Below are positions 8,066 to 17,900 of a DNA stretch of 53,875 bases, piece by piece; position 1 is the stretch's first letter; each line of letters opens with the position of its first letter. Both the position numbers and the translations under genes were made by a program. The notes below the pieces were generated by a model, which had not been told where the DNA came from, made no database searches, and saw nothing but the letters and a program-made list of their open reading frames with translations. The stretch is from Methylocystis sp. (lineage in GTDB: Bacteria; Pseudomonadota; Alphaproteobacteria; Rhizobiales; Beijerinckiaceae), in assembly GCF_021731785.1 (NCBI RefSeq), contig NZ_JAKFWS010000107.1, positions 1-53,875 of the forward strand, read 5' to 3'.

Positions 8066-8172
8066 TCATTCTCGGTGGGCCGCAGGCCTGACCGGGAATC
8101 CAGAGCCACTCCAGGAATACTGGTCCGGCTCTGGATTCCCGATCGTTTTGGCTCACGCAAAGCGTCGGGAAA
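8066..8172. repeat. Dispersed palindromic repeat in the ahcY leader
   Basis: The core is a perfect 15-bp inverted repeat, CGGGAATCCAGAGCC (8093-8107) and its complement (8127-8141). The 19-base loop contains a smaller CCAG/CTGG hairpin. Flanking pieces (GCCTGACCGGGAATC, GATTCCCGATCG, GCGTCGGGAA) recur in the same order in the element at 50019-50117, so both belong to one repeat family. It would form a large hairpin in the ahcY 5' leader, ending about 45 bases before the start codon. Confidence 0.85.
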
Positions 8173-8216
8173 GACAGCCCCGACCGGGCCACGCACGAGA
8201 AACAGAAGGATTTCGC

Positions 8217-9626
8217 ATGACCGCACATCACTTTAACGATTTCGCCGTCACCGACCTTTCGCTGGCCGAATGGGGCCGCAAGGAAATCGCCATCGCCGAG
8301 ACGGAAATGCCGGGCCTGATGGCGACCCGCACCGAATATGGTCCGACGCAGCCCTTGAAAGGCGCGCGCGTCGCCGGCTCGCTGCACATGACCATCCAGA
8401 CGGCCGTGCTGATCGAGACGCTGAAAGCGCTCGGCGCCGATGTGCGCTGGGCGTCGTGCAACATCTATTCGACGCAGGATCACGCCGCCGCCGCCATCGC
8501 CGCGACCGGCACGCCTGTCTTCGCCAAGAAGGGCGAGAGCCTCGAAGACTACTGGGACTACACCCACAAGATTTTCGAATGGGGCGACGGCGGCTGCCCG
8601 AACATGATTCTCGACGACGGCGGCGATGCGACGCTGCTCATCCATCTTGGCCTGCGCGCCGAGCAGGGCGACGTCGCCTTTCTTGAGACCGCCTCGAATG
8701 AAGAGGAAGAAGTTCTCTACGCCGCGATCAAGAAGCGCCTGAAGGCCAATCCTGGCTTCTACAAGCGCAACGCCGAGGCGATCAAAGGCGTCACCGAGGA
8801 GACCACGACCGGCGTGCATCGCCTTTATACGATGCACAAGGAGGGCAAGCTCCTGTGGCCGGCGATCAACGTCAACGACTCGGTCACGAAGTCGAAGTTC
8901 GACAATCTCTATGGCTGCCGCGAGTCGCTGGTCGACGGCGTGCGCCGCGCCACCGACGTGATGATGGCCGGCAAGGTCGCCTGCATCGCCGGCTATGGCG
9001 ACGTCGGCAAGGGCTCGGCGGCGTCGCTGCGCAACGCTGGCTGCCGCGTCATCGTCACCGAAATCGATCCGATCTGCGCGCTGCAGGCGGCGATGGAAGG
9101 CTATGAAGTGACGACGATGGAAGAGGCGGCGCCGCGCGCCGACATCTTCTGCACGGCGACCGGCAATGTCGACGTCATCACCATCGAACATATGCGGGCC
9201 ATGAAGGACCGCGCCATCGTCTGCAACATCGGCCATTTCGATTCGGAGATTCAGGTCGCCGGCCTGCGCAATCTCAAATGGCACAATGTGAAGCCGCAGG
9301 TCGACGAGATCGAGTTCCAGGACGGCAAGCGCATCCTGCTGCTGGCGGAAGGCCGCCTGGTGAACTTGGGATGCGCGACGGGCCACCCGTCCTTCGTGAT
9401 GTCGGCGTCCTTCACCAATCAGACGCTGGCGCAGATCGAATTGTGGACCAAGCAGGGCCAGTATCCGGTCGGCGTCTATACGTTGCCCAAGCATCTCGAC
9501 GAGAAGGTCGCCTCGCTACATCTCGACAAGATCGGCGTGAAGCTCACCAAGATGACCGATGAGCAGGCGAAATATCTCAACCTGCCGCAGAACGGCCCGT
9601 TCAAGCCGGAGCATTATCGGTACTGA
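8217..9626 (+). CDS. ahcY: Adenosylhomocysteinase (S-adenosyl-L-homocysteine hydrolase)
   Basis: This 469-residue cytoplasmic enzyme splits S-adenosylhomocysteine into adenosine and homocysteine with a bound NAD. It removes the product that inhibits all SAM-dependent methyltransferases and feeds the methionine cycle. The NAD-binding motif is [10 protein letters not shown]; other marks are the substrate-binding [14 protein letters not shown] near the N terminus and the family ending [11 protein letters not shown]. Length and motifs are normal for the long bacterial form. I chose ATG 8217 because AGAAGGA lies just upstream and the protein then starts [11 protein letters not shown]; the open frame further upstream is only the repeat in the leader. 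The promoter and a candidate SAH-responsive operator lie about 210-260 bases upstream. Confidence 0.98.
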   Translation: MTAHHFNDFAVTDLSLAEWGRKEIAIAETEMPGLMATRTEYGPTQPLKGARVAGSLHMTIQTAVLIETLKALGADVRWASCNIYSTQDHAAAAIAATGTPVFAKKGESLEDYWDYTHKIFEWGDGGCPNMILDDGGDATLLIHLGLRAEQGDVAFLETASNEEEEVLYAAIKKRLKANPGFYKRNAEAIKGVTEETTTGVHRLYTMHKEGKLLWPAINVNDSVTKSKFDNLYGCRESLVDGVRRATDVMMAGKVACIAGYGDVGKGSAASLRNAGCRVIVTEIDPICALQAAMEGYEVTTMEEAAPRADIFCTATGNVDVITIEHMRAMKDRAIVCNIGHFDSEIQVAGLRNLKWHNVKPQVDEIEFQDGKRILLLAEGRLVNLGCATGHPSFVMSASFTNQTLAQIELWTKQGQYPVGVYTLPKHLDEKVASLHLDKIGVKLTKMTDEQAKYLNLPQNGPFKPEHYRY

Positions 9627-9874
9627 CGAAACATGCAGCAATCGCGCGTCATGGCCGGGCTTGTCCCGGCCATGACGGTGAAGGCTCCGCCGTCGAATAG
9701 AGCCGCGATATATTTGTGACGTCGCTTAAAGAGCTCCTCGCGCTCGAACATCTCGAACATGGCGATTTTCTCCGCGGTCGGCGGATTGTCCTCGATCGCC
9801 TGCAGATGCTGCATGTGGAGCCGGGCGCTCGCGCGCGGCTTCGTCGATGGCGGAGGCGGTCCGGCCGATGCCAT
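9614..9874 (-). CDS. Possible small hypothetical protein with a repeat-derived C-terminal tail
   Basis: This 86-codon frame encodes a basic, Pro-rich start followed by a helical, charged core ([20 protein letters not shown], then [13 protein letters not shown]). That core looks more protein-like than random sequence in this genome. The last 25 or so residues, including [10 protein letters not shown], are the translation of the palindrome at 9647-9677, so the repeat may have replaced the original end. The frame overlaps the last 13 bases of ahcY on the opposite strand. A purine-rich site (GAGGAG) lies upstream but at long spacing. I do not recognise a family; it may be a remnant. Confidence 0.28.
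   Translation of the reverse strand: MASAGPPPPSTKPRASARLHMQHLQAIEDNPPTAEKIAMFEMFEREELFKRRHKYIAALFDGGAFTVMAGTSPAMTRDCCMFRQYR
9647..9677. repeat. Palindromic repeat after ahcY
   Basis: CGTCATGGCCGGG (9647-9659) is a perfect 13-bp inverted repeat with CCCGGCCATGACG (9665-9677) around a 5-base loop. It begins 21 bases after the ahcY stop. No T-run follows, so it is a dispersed palindrome rather than a standard terminator, although it could stabilise the 3' end of the mRNA. Confidence 0.8.
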
Positions 9875-10146
9875 TCCTTTCAGACGCCTTTTTGCTCCTC
9901 AAAGATTCCGTTTTGGCCTTCGGCGCTTTAGATTGAGGCTCTGATTCGCATCCGGCGCGACGGCGCTCGAGGGACATCCGCCTTCCTGTCGGACTCTCGC
10001 CTCATGGTCCTGCGCGCCGCAGGCTTGCGTCCCCGTCCTGCGTGAACCGCTTACGGCGGTGTTGTGATGAGCACCCGCAATTGACCGTGGAGACCGGTTC
10101 TTTTGATGCGCCAAGCCAATCGCCGCCAAGTGGAGTCGCCCTCGCA
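9875..10146. other. Intergenic stretch before divL with repeat-like remnants
   Basis: No convincing gene was seen here. The right half (about 10120-10151) ends in CTCGCAATGAC, identical to the right arm of the palindrome found inside the methyltransferase gene at 49413-49423. A matching left arm was not found, so this may be a decayed or partial copy. No clear promoter for divL was identified. Confidence 0.4.
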
Positions 10147-12651
10147 ATGACGCAAAGGCGGCGCGCGACCAGCGACTCCGGCGCTCCCGCTTTTGCTGGT
10201 GCTTCCCTCGGGTCTTGGCTTCTATGGCTCGATCCGGCGCCGGCGCGCGCGGCAGGCTTCCTCGATGATTTGGCGATCGATCCGCACATCGTCAGCTTCG
10301 CCTTGAGCGGCGGTTTGGCGATGTTCGCCGCGGCCATCGTCATCAGCTATCTGCGCGAACGCGCTTTTTGGCGCCGGCGCGAAGCCGCATTAAGCGTCGA
10401 ACTCGACGACTCCCGGGCCCAACTCGACCGGGCGAAAAACTTCCTTGCGTCGGAGCCGCAGATTTTCGTCGCTTGGAAGGCGCCTGACGCCGAGCCGGAC
10501 ATTCATTCGTCGTCGCTCGTCATGACCGGGGCCGCCGCCGCGCCGCGTCGGATTTTGAACTTCGGCGCCTGGCTCGCGCAAAAGGACGCCGAGGAGCTGG
10601 AAAACGCCGTCGAGCGCCTGCGGCGCAGCGGCGAAAGCTTTCGCTTGGCGCTTGCGGGCGTCGCCGGGCGCCACTTCGACGCGGACGGGCGCGCGGTCGG
10701 CGGCGGCGTCGTGCTGCGCATTCGCGAAGTCTCCGGCGACCGGTTGGAGCTGATCGGCCTGCGCGAGCGCCACGCCGCGGCGCAATCCCAACTCAACGGT
10801 CTGCGCGCGATGCTGAAGGCGCTGCCTGCGCCATTCTGGATTCGCGATGACGCCGGCGAACTCGTGTTCGTCAACGACGCCTATGCGCAGGCGGTCGAGG
10901 CGAAGAGCCCGGACGACGCCGTCTCCCGCAAATTGGAGTTGCTTGACCAGTCGGCGCGCCGCGCCGCCGAGCAGGCCCGCCTGAAGAACAACGTCTGGCG
11001 CGAGCGCGTCAACGCTGTGGTCGCGGGCGAACGTCATCAGCTCGACGTGACGCAGGCGTCCGCCTCGGGCGCCGCCGCCGCCATCGCCATCGATCGGCGC
11101 GAGGTCGAGACGGTGCGCGCGGACCTCGAGCGGCAGATGCAATCGCATGTGCGAACGCTCGATCAGCTGCCGACGGCGGTGGCGAGCTTCGATCGCGCGC
11201 GCCGCTTGATTTACAGCAATGACGCATACGCCAAGCTGTGGCAGCTCGATCCGACCTTCCTCGAGCAAAAGCCGACCGACGGGCAAATTCTCGACCGGCT
11301 GCGCGCCGAGCAGCGCGTCCCCGTCGAATCCGATTACCGCGCATGGAAGGAACGGCTGTTCGAAGCCTATCATTCGCCAGAGCCCATCACACACACCTGG
11401 CATCTGCCGAACGGCAGGATCGTCGATGTCGTCGCGCATCCAAATCCGAAGGGCGGCGTCACCTATCTCTATGACGACGCCACCAAGGCCTATGATCTCG
11501 AAACGCGTTTCAACGCGCTCGCCCGCATGCAGAGCGAAACGCTGGACACGCTCCAGGAGGGCGTCGCGGTCTTTGGCTCCGACGGGCGCTTAAAATTCAG
11601 CAACCCCGCTTTCGCTGGCCTGTGGCGGCTCGATCCCGAGATTCTGGCGAAACGACCGCGCTTCGAGGCGCTCGCCGCCAAATGTTGCGCGCTCCACCAC
11701 GAAGAGGAGACTTGGGCGGCGCTGCAAGACTTCGTCACCGGCCTTAACGAAATGCGCGAAGGCTTCACCCGGCGCATTGAGCGCAACGACGGCGTGGTGC
11801 TGGATTGCGCGGCGCAACCTCTGCTCGACGGCGCCGCGCTGCTCACCTTCGTCGATGTTTCGGCGGACGTGAATGTCGAACGCGCATTGACGGATCGCAA
11901 CAAGGCGCTGCTCGCCGCCGAAAAGCTTCGCAACGACTTCATTCATCACGTCAGCTACGAATTGCGGTCGCCGCTCAATAACATCAACGGCTTCGTCCAT
12001 CTTCTGGGAGAAGCCTCGACAGGGCCGCTCAATTCGCGCCAGCGCGAATATCTCGGCTATGTGAGCAAATCCTCGGCGGCGCTGCTCGCCATCGTCGACG
12101 ATATTCTCGATCTCGCGACCATCGACGAAGACGCGATGGCGCTGGAGTTTTCCGAAGTCGACGTCGAGGCGACGATGCGCGCCGCCATCGAAGGCGTGCA
12201 GGACCGTCTCGTTGAAAATTCGATCGACGTGCAGATCGTCCCGATGGACGACGTCGGAACGTTCCGCGGCGACGCCAAGCGGGTGCGTCAGATCCTGTTC
12301 AATCTTCTGTCGAACGCCATTGGCTTTTCGCGTCCGGGTCAGACTGTTACGCTTGCCGTGATGCGGCGCGAGAACGAAATCGTCTTCAAGGTCACCGATC
12401 GCGGGCGCGGCATGTCGCCGGAGATTCTGGAACGCGTTTTCGATCGGTTTGAGTCGCACACCGCCGGCTCACGCCATCGCGGGGTGGGACTTGGTCTTTC
12501 CATCGTGCGCGCCTTCATGGAGCTCCATGGCGGTAGGGTCTTGATTGATTCCGCGCCCGGCGAAGGCACGACCGTGACCTGCATTTTTCCTGCGCATGCG
12601 GCGCATGAAGACGCGCATCTCGCAGCGGCGCGCGCCGGAGGCGCCGAATGA
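10147..12651 (+). CDS. divL: DivL-type PAS sensor kinase with Tyr at the phospho-acceptor position
   Basis: This is a membrane sensor kinase homologue of the DivL type. In Caulobacter, DivL works with DivK and CckA to control CtrA and the cell cycle. A hydrophobic segment lies near residues 40-65, then PAS-like domains near 221, 338 and 462 (for example LPAPFWIRDDAGELVFVND). The dimerisation box reads HHVSYELRSPLNNI, with Tyr604 where kinases carry His, the hallmark of DivL. The ATPase part is complete (ILFNLLSNAIGFS near 717, GVGLGLSIVRAF near 779). I chose ATG 10147, with GGAG 11 bases upstream, over GTG 10042. The start is uncertain because this ATG sits in a repeat arm. The stop overlaps the next gene as ATGA. 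Confidence 0.82.
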   Translation: MTQRRRATSDSGAPAFAGASLGSWLLWLDPAPARAAGFLDDLAIDPHIVSFALSGGLAMFAAAIVISYLRERAFWRRREAALSVELDDSRAQLDRAKNFLASEPQIFVAWKAPDAEPDIHSSSLVMTGAAAAPRRILNFGAWLAQKDAEELENAVERLRRSGESFRLALAGVAGRHFDADGRAVGGGVVLRIREVSGDRLELIGLRERHAAAQSQLNGLRAMLKALPAPFWIRDDAGELVFVNDAYAQAVEAKSPDDAVSRKLELLDQSARRAAEQARLKNNVWRERVNAVVAGERHQLDVTQASASGAAAAIAIDRREVETVRADLERQMQSHVRTLDQLPTAVASFDRARRLIYSNDAYAKLWQLDPTFLEQKPTDGQILDRLRAEQRVPVESDYRAWKERLFEAYHSPEPITHTWHLPNGRIVDVVAHPNPKGGVTYLYDDATKAYDLETRFNALARMQSETLDTLQEGVAVFGSDGRLKFSNPAFAGLWRLDPEILAKRPRFEALAAKCCALHHEEETWAALQDFVTGLNEMREGFTRRIERNDGVVLDCAAQPLLDGAALLTFVDVSADVNVERALTDRNKALLAAEKLRNDFIHHVSYELRSPLNNINGFVHLLGEASTGPLNSRQREYLGYVSKSSAALLAIVDDILDLATIDEDAMALEFSEVDVEATMRAAIEGVQDRLVENSIDVQIVPMDDVGTFRGDAKRVRQILFNLLSNAIGFSRPGQTVTLAVMRRENEIVFKVTDRGRGMSPEILERVFDRFESHTAGSRHRGVGLGLSIVRAFMELHGGRVLIDSAPGEGTTVTCIFPAHAAHEDAHLAAARAGGAE

Positions 12652-14186
12652 GCGACGAGTCCGCGCCAAAAGCGGTCTGGCGTCTCGACGTCGCCAGCGA
12701 AACCGAAACGATCGAACTGGCGCAAGAAATTTCGACGCTGGTTCGTAGCGGCGACGCCGTCATGCTCTCCGGCGATCTCGGAGCGGGAAAAACCACATTT
12801 GCGCGGGCGATGATCCGCGCCCTGGTCGAGGACCCGAAGCTCGAAGCGCCAAGCCCAACCTTCACGCTGATGCAGATTTACGAGGGCGCCGGAAAGCGCG
12901 TCGTCCACGCCGATTTCTACCGGCTAGGAAACACTGCGGAGCTTGCTGGTCTCGGCTGGGAAGAGGAGACCGACAACGCGATCGTGCTTGTCGAATGGGC
13001 CGAAGGCGCGCGCGAAGCGCTGTCGCCCGATCGACTCGAAGTGCGCTTAAGTTTTGTCGATGGCGATAATCGCGAAGCGCGGCGTTTGACCATTTCCGGC
13101 TATGGTCGCTTCGTATCGCGTCTTGCCTCCTTCAAGGCGATTCGTGAACTTCTGCGACAGTCGGGCTGGGCCGGCGCCAGCCGCAGCTTTCTGCAAGGCG
13201 ACGCCTCGACGCGCGCCTATGAGCGACTCGAACAGCCGGACGGGCGACGCGCAATCCTGATGATCTCGCCGGCGCGTCCTGACGGACCGCCGATTCGCTA
13301 TGGCAAGTCCTACAGCGCCATCGCGCGTCTTGCCGAAAATGTCGTTCCTTTCGTCGCCTTGTCGCAAGCGCTGCGCGGCGTGGGCCTTTCCGCGCCCAAA
13401 GTCTACGCCAAGGATCTCGACGCCGGCTTGCTGATCATCGAGGACCTTGGCGGCGAGGGCGTCGTCGATGATAACGGCCCCATCGTCGAGCGCTATCTCG
13501 AAGCGGCGGGCGCGCTTGCCTTTCTTCACGCACAGCGCCTGCCGGACGTAATCGCGATCGAAGGAAACGGCGATTATCGGATTCCGCCCTATGATCTGGA
13601 TGCGCTGCTGATCGAAGTGGAGTTGCTGGTCGACTGGTACCTGCCGCGCCTGAAGGCGCCGATCTCGTCGGGCGCGCGCGCCATCTTTCTCAATATCTGG
13701 CGTCAGGCGCTCGTCGAAGCGGCGAGCGCCCCGCCGACCTGGATCCTGAGAGATTATCACTCTCCCAATCTCTTGTGGCTTGCGCAGCGAAACGGCCGGG
13801 CGCGGATCGGCATTCTCGATTTCCAGGATTGCGTCCTTGGCCATCCCGCCTATGACGTTGCGTCGCTCGGGCAGGATGCTCGCGTCGACGTCCCCGACGA
13901 TTTGGAGTTGAAGCTCCTCGCCTCTTACGCCAAACTGCGGCGCGAAGCCGATTCCGCGTTCGATATGGCCGCCTTCGCCAAGGCTTATGCGATCCTGGCG
14001 GCGCAGCGTGCGACCAAGATACTGGGAATTTTCGCGCGCCTGGATCAGCGCGACGGCAAGCCGCAATATCTCGCGCATCTTCCGCGCGTAGAATCCTATC
14101 TTCGAAAAAGCCTTCGCCATCCGGCGCTGGCCGACGTTAAGGCTTGGTATGAGGCCAACATCCCCGGCTTGTTTCGTGACGCCTGA
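12648..14186 (+). CDS. TsaE - aminoglycoside phosphotransferase-like (AmgK-type) fusion protein
   Basis: This 512-residue protein joins two activities. Residues 1 to about 150 are TsaE, the ATPase of the TsaBDE complex that makes t6A37 in tRNAs; the Walker A motif is SGDLGAGKTT (41-50), followed by SPTFTLMQIYEG, HADFYRL and LVEWAEG. Residues from about 155 form a phosphotransferase of the APH/choline kinase fold with catalytic ILRDYHSPNLLW and metal-binding GILDFQDC. The second part resembles AmgK, which phosphorylates the anomeric carbon of MurNAc and GlcNAc for peptidoglycan recycling. The adjacent murU-like gene supports this. The start overlaps the divL stop (ATGA). Substrate of the kinase domain is inferred from context. 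Confidence 0.9.
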   Translation: MSDESAPKAVWRLDVASETETIELAQEISTLVRSGDAVMLSGDLGAGKTTFARAMIRALVEDPKLEAPSPTFTLMQIYEGAGKRVVHADFYRLGNTAELAGLGWEEETDNAIVLVEWAEGAREALSPDRLEVRLSFVDGDNREARRLTISGYGRFVSRLASFKAIRELLRQSGWAGASRSFLQGDASTRAYERLEQPDGRRAILMISPARPDGPPIRYGKSYSAIARLAENVVPFVALSQALRGVGLSAPKVYAKDLDAGLLIIEDLGGEGVVDDNGPIVERYLEAAGALAFLHAQRLPDVIAIEGNGDYRIPPYDLDALLIEVELLVDWYLPRLKAPISSGARAIFLNIWRQALVEAASAPPTWILRDYHSPNLLWLAQRNGRARIGILDFQDCVLGHPAYDVASLGQDARVDVPDDLELKLLASYAKLRREADSAFDMAAFAKAYAILAAQRATKILGIFARLDQRDGKPQYLAHLPRVESYLRKSLRHPALADVKAWYEANIPGLFRDA

Positions 14187-14913
14187 CCGGTCGGCGCGCG
14201 CGCCCGCGCCCAGCGTCGCCATGGTGTTCGCCGCCGGCCTTGGCGCGCGCATGCGGCCGCTGACCGAAACGACGCCGAAGCCGCTGGTCGCCGTCGCCGG
14301 CCGCACGCTGATCGATCGCGCGCTCGACGAATTCGAAGCGGCCGGCGTCGAAACGGCGATCGTCAATGTCCATCACCTCGCCGATCAGATCGAGGCCCAT
14401 CTCGCACGCCGCGCCAGTCCGCACATCGTGATTTCCGACGAGCGCGCGTTGCTGTTGGATCAGGGCGGCGGAATCAAGAAAGCCCTTCCCCTGATCGGAG
14501 ACGATCCCTTTTTTGTCTGCAACACTGACGCCTTCTGGATCGGCGCCGCCAGCTCCAACATTATCGCGCTCGCTGCAGCATTCGACGCCGACAAAATGGA
14601 TGCGGCGCTCCTTCTCGCGCCGACCATTGGAAGCGTCGGCGTCGACTGGGACGGCGATTTCGATCTTGACGCTGAGGGGCGCATCGTCCGACGCGATGGC
14701 CGCAAACCCTATGTCTACGCCGGCGTCGGACTGATGAAACCGCAGCTCTTCGCCGGCGTCGCGGACGATGTCTTCAAGCTCGCGCCGTTCTTTTTTGACG
14801 CCGCCCGCAAGGGACGGCTCTATGGCGTCGTTTCGAGCGGTCTTTGGCTTCATGTCGGCACGGTCGCCGCCATCGAAGACGCCGAACGGGCGATCACGGC
14901 GCGCCGGGGCTGA
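14149..14913 (+). CDS. murU: Nucleotidyltransferase, MurU-like (N-acetylmuramate-1-phosphate uridylyltransferase)
   Basis: This is a sugar-1-phosphate nucleotidyltransferase of the GlmU/RmlA fold. The N-terminal pyrophosphorylase signature is AAGLGARMRPLTETTPKPLV. FVCNTDAFWI carries the metal-binding Asp, and the end SSGLWLHVGTVAAIEDAE fits the family. Together with the kinase domain upstream it would convert MurNAc via MurNAc-1-P to UDP-MurNAc, bypassing de novo synthesis; this is the AmgK/MurU route described in Pseudomonas. The start is uncertain: ATG 14149 overlaps the previous gene by 38 bases, GTG 14176 by 11, and ATG 14221 begins directly at the domain. The substrate is inferred from the neighbour. 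Confidence 0.85.
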   Translation: MRPTSPACFVTPDRSARAPAPSVAMVFAAGLGARMRPLTETTPKPLVAVAGRTLIDRALDEFEAAGVETAIVNVHHLADQIEAHLARRASPHIVISDERALLLDQGGGIKKALPLIGDDPFFVCNTDAFWIGAASSNIIALAAAFDADKMDAALLLAPTIGSVGVDWDGDFDLDAEGRIVRRDGRKPYVYAGVGLMKPQLFAGVADDVFKLAPFFFDAARKGRLYGVVSSGLWLHVGTVAAIEDAERAITARRG

Positions 14914-14918
14914 ACGCA

Positions 14919-17900
14919 GTGCTGCCTCTCCGGCGCAATCTTTTCACCATTGCGCCTGGCGCGCCGTTCCTGAAGACGTTCGTCTGCGCCCTGCTCGGCG
15001 GCGAGATCGTTCCCGCTCTGTCGCGCGATACACCGCCGCTGACCATGGCGCGCGCCACGATCTATGTGCCGACGCAGCGCGCGGCGCGCGCGCTCAAGGC
15101 CGAATTCGCACAGGCGCTGAACCAGCGCGCCACGCTGCTGCCGCGCATTCTGCCGCTCGGCGCTCTGGAGGAGCGCGAAAGCGCCGCTCTTTTCGGCGTA
15201 GAGTTCGGCATCGACGCTGATGCGCCTGTTGCCGCGCCGATCGAAGAGCTGGAACGACGCCTTCTCCTGTCGCAGCTCATCCTGCAATGGGCGGAAGCGC
15301 TGGGGCGCGCGATCATCTCGATCGATTCAACCGGCGCGCCGAATCTGCACGAGAGCGAACCGCTGCTTGTCGCAGCGACGCCGTCAGCCGCCTATGCGCT
15401 CGCCGCCGACCTCGGGGCGCTGATCGACGAATTGCACATCGAAGACGTCTCGGCGGACGCCTTGCAAACGCTGAGTGACGACGCTTACAGCGAGTTCTGG
15501 GCGATCACGACGCGGTTTCTGCAGATCGCCCTGCGCGAATGGCCGCAGATTCTGTTGGAGCGCGGACGGATCGACGCCAGCGCCTATCAGAAGCGCCTCG
15601 TCGAAGCGCAGATCGCGGCGCTCACGCGCGCGCCGCCGACCGCGCCGGTGATCGCGCTCGGCTCCACCGGCGCGCAACCGACGACGGCGCGGCTGCTCGC
15701 CGCCATCGCCGGGCTCGACAATGGCGCAGTGGTTCTGCCGGGCCTCGATCAACTGATGAGTCAGGACGCCTGGGCGAGCGTGGGCGAGGCGGAGAGCGTC
15801 GGAGAGCCGGCCTTCACCCATCCTCAGACAATGTTGAAGCGCTTGCTCGCTGCGATGGGCGTTGCGCGCGACGAGCCGCGCGAGCTCGCGCGTCTGACCC
15901 CTGCGCTCGCCGCGCGACGGGCGTTCGTGTCGCAAGCCATGGCGCCGGCCGAGGCCACGTCCGCATGGCGCGATTATAAGGCGAGGGAGAGCGTCGGCTT
16001 GCCGCGGGCGCTCGAAGGCGTCATCTCGCTCGAGGCGCCCGACGAGCGGCTCGAAGCCTTGGCGCTTGCGCTGTTCATGCGGGAGGCGCTGGAGACGCCC
16101 GGCCGCACAGCGGCGCTCGTCACGCCGGATAGGCTCATCGCGCGACGCGTCGGCGCCGAGTTGCGGCGCTTTGATATCGAGATCGACGATTCCGGCGGCC
16201 TGCCATTGGCGCGAACGTCCATCGGCGCGCTGGCGCGGCTCGTCGCGGCGATCGGAGCCGATCGTGCGGGAGCGGTCAATGTCGCGGCTCTGCTCGCCCA
16301 TCCGCTGGCGGCGGCCGGCCTTTCGCGCGCGCGCGTCTGCGCGCTCGCGCCGCTCGTCGAGATCGGCGTGTTGCGCACATTCGCGCAGCCTGACGGCGAA
16401 TGGGCGTCACGCGTCGCATTGGCGCGCAAATTGGCGCGCGCGCCGCATGCGCATTCGGCGGCGCGCCGCATCGCCGACGACGAATGGCTCGAGATCGAAG
16501 ATGCGCTTGCCCGCATCGACGACGCTTTCGCGCCATTTGCGGCTTTGGCGACAACGGCGTCGCTGTCGGCTCGCGCGCGCGCGCATCGCGCCGCGCTCGA
16601 AGCCGTGATCGCCGGCGCGGAAGAACTAGAGGAAGAAGCCGCCTCGGCGCTGTTCGAACTTCTCGATCGGCTCGCGCACGCGGAGGCGCCGCCTCGGTTC
16701 GACGCGCAAAATTATGCGGCGCTCTTCGATCGAATCCTTTCCGAGACGATGCTGCGCGGTCCAAGGCGCACGCATCCGCGGCTACAGATTCTCGGCCCCT
16801 TGGAGGCGCGGCTGATCGACGCCGACCTCATTCTGCTCGCTGGATTGGATGAAGGCGTATGGCCGCCGCAAACGGATACGGGCGCCTTTCTCAACCGCTC
16901 GATGCGCGCGCAACTCGGTCTGATGGCGCCGGAGCGGCGCATCGGCCAGAGCGCCCATGATTTCGTCATGGCTTTGGGCGCGAAGCGCGTCGTGCTGAGT
17001 CGCGCCATCAAGCGTGGCGGCGCGCCGACCGTCCCATCGCGATTCATCGCGCGTTTTTCGGCGCTCGCGGGCGACGCCTTTGACGATTGCAAGAAGCGCG
17101 GCGACGCCATGCTCGCCATCGCCGCGGCGCTCGACCGTCCCCAAGAGGCGGTGACGATCCAACGGCCGCAGCCGCGTCCGCCCATGGCGTTGCGGCCGCA
17201 ACGCTTGAGCGTCACCCGAATCGAACGCCTGCGGCGCGATCCTTACGCGATCTTCGCCGAATATGTTCTCAAGCTCGCGCCCTTGTCGCCGATCGGCGCG
17301 CAAGCCGGCGCGAGAGACATCGGCATGGCGATCCATGACGCGCTCGCCGAATTCGTTGCGCGACATCCCCATGGCGCGCTTGCGCATGCCGCACGCGACA
17401 CGCTGCTTGATCTTGCGCGTGAGAAGCTCGACGGCTTCATCGCCGATCCTGCTTTCGCGAGCTTCCAATGGCCGCGCATCGAAGCCGGGCTCGATCATGC
17501 GCTGAGTTTCGAACGGGAGCGACGCGCGCGCGACTGTGAAATCCATGTCGAAACGCGCGGCGAGATGGCGCTGACGCTGATCGACGGATCGCCATTTCGC
17601 CTGACCGCCATTGCGGATCGCATCGAGGTCGATCGGCAGGGCCACGCCTATGTCTTCGACTATAAGACCGGCGCGCCGCCGACCAACAGGCAGGTCAAGG
17701 TCGGCTGGTCGCCGCAACTGACGCTGGAAGCGGCGATGATCGAGGCCGGCGCATTCGCAGAGGTCGGCGCGCGCAGTGTCGCCGGCGCCGCCTATATCGG
17801 ACTGCGCAACGGCGGCAAGACACAATGGCTCACATGGGACGACGCGGGCTTCGCCGACATCATTGCGGCGCACCGCGCGCAACTCCTCGAGCTCCTCTCA

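Noticed and set aside
7998-9494. Long minus-strand open frame of 498 codons opposite ahcY
   Set aside because: It mirrors the codon bias of ahcY, has no recognisable motif and no ribosome-binding site; typical shadow frame of GC-rich coding DNA.
9647-9677. Terminator of ahcY
   Set aside because: The hairpin is strong but lacks a T-run and has the form of a dispersed repeat.
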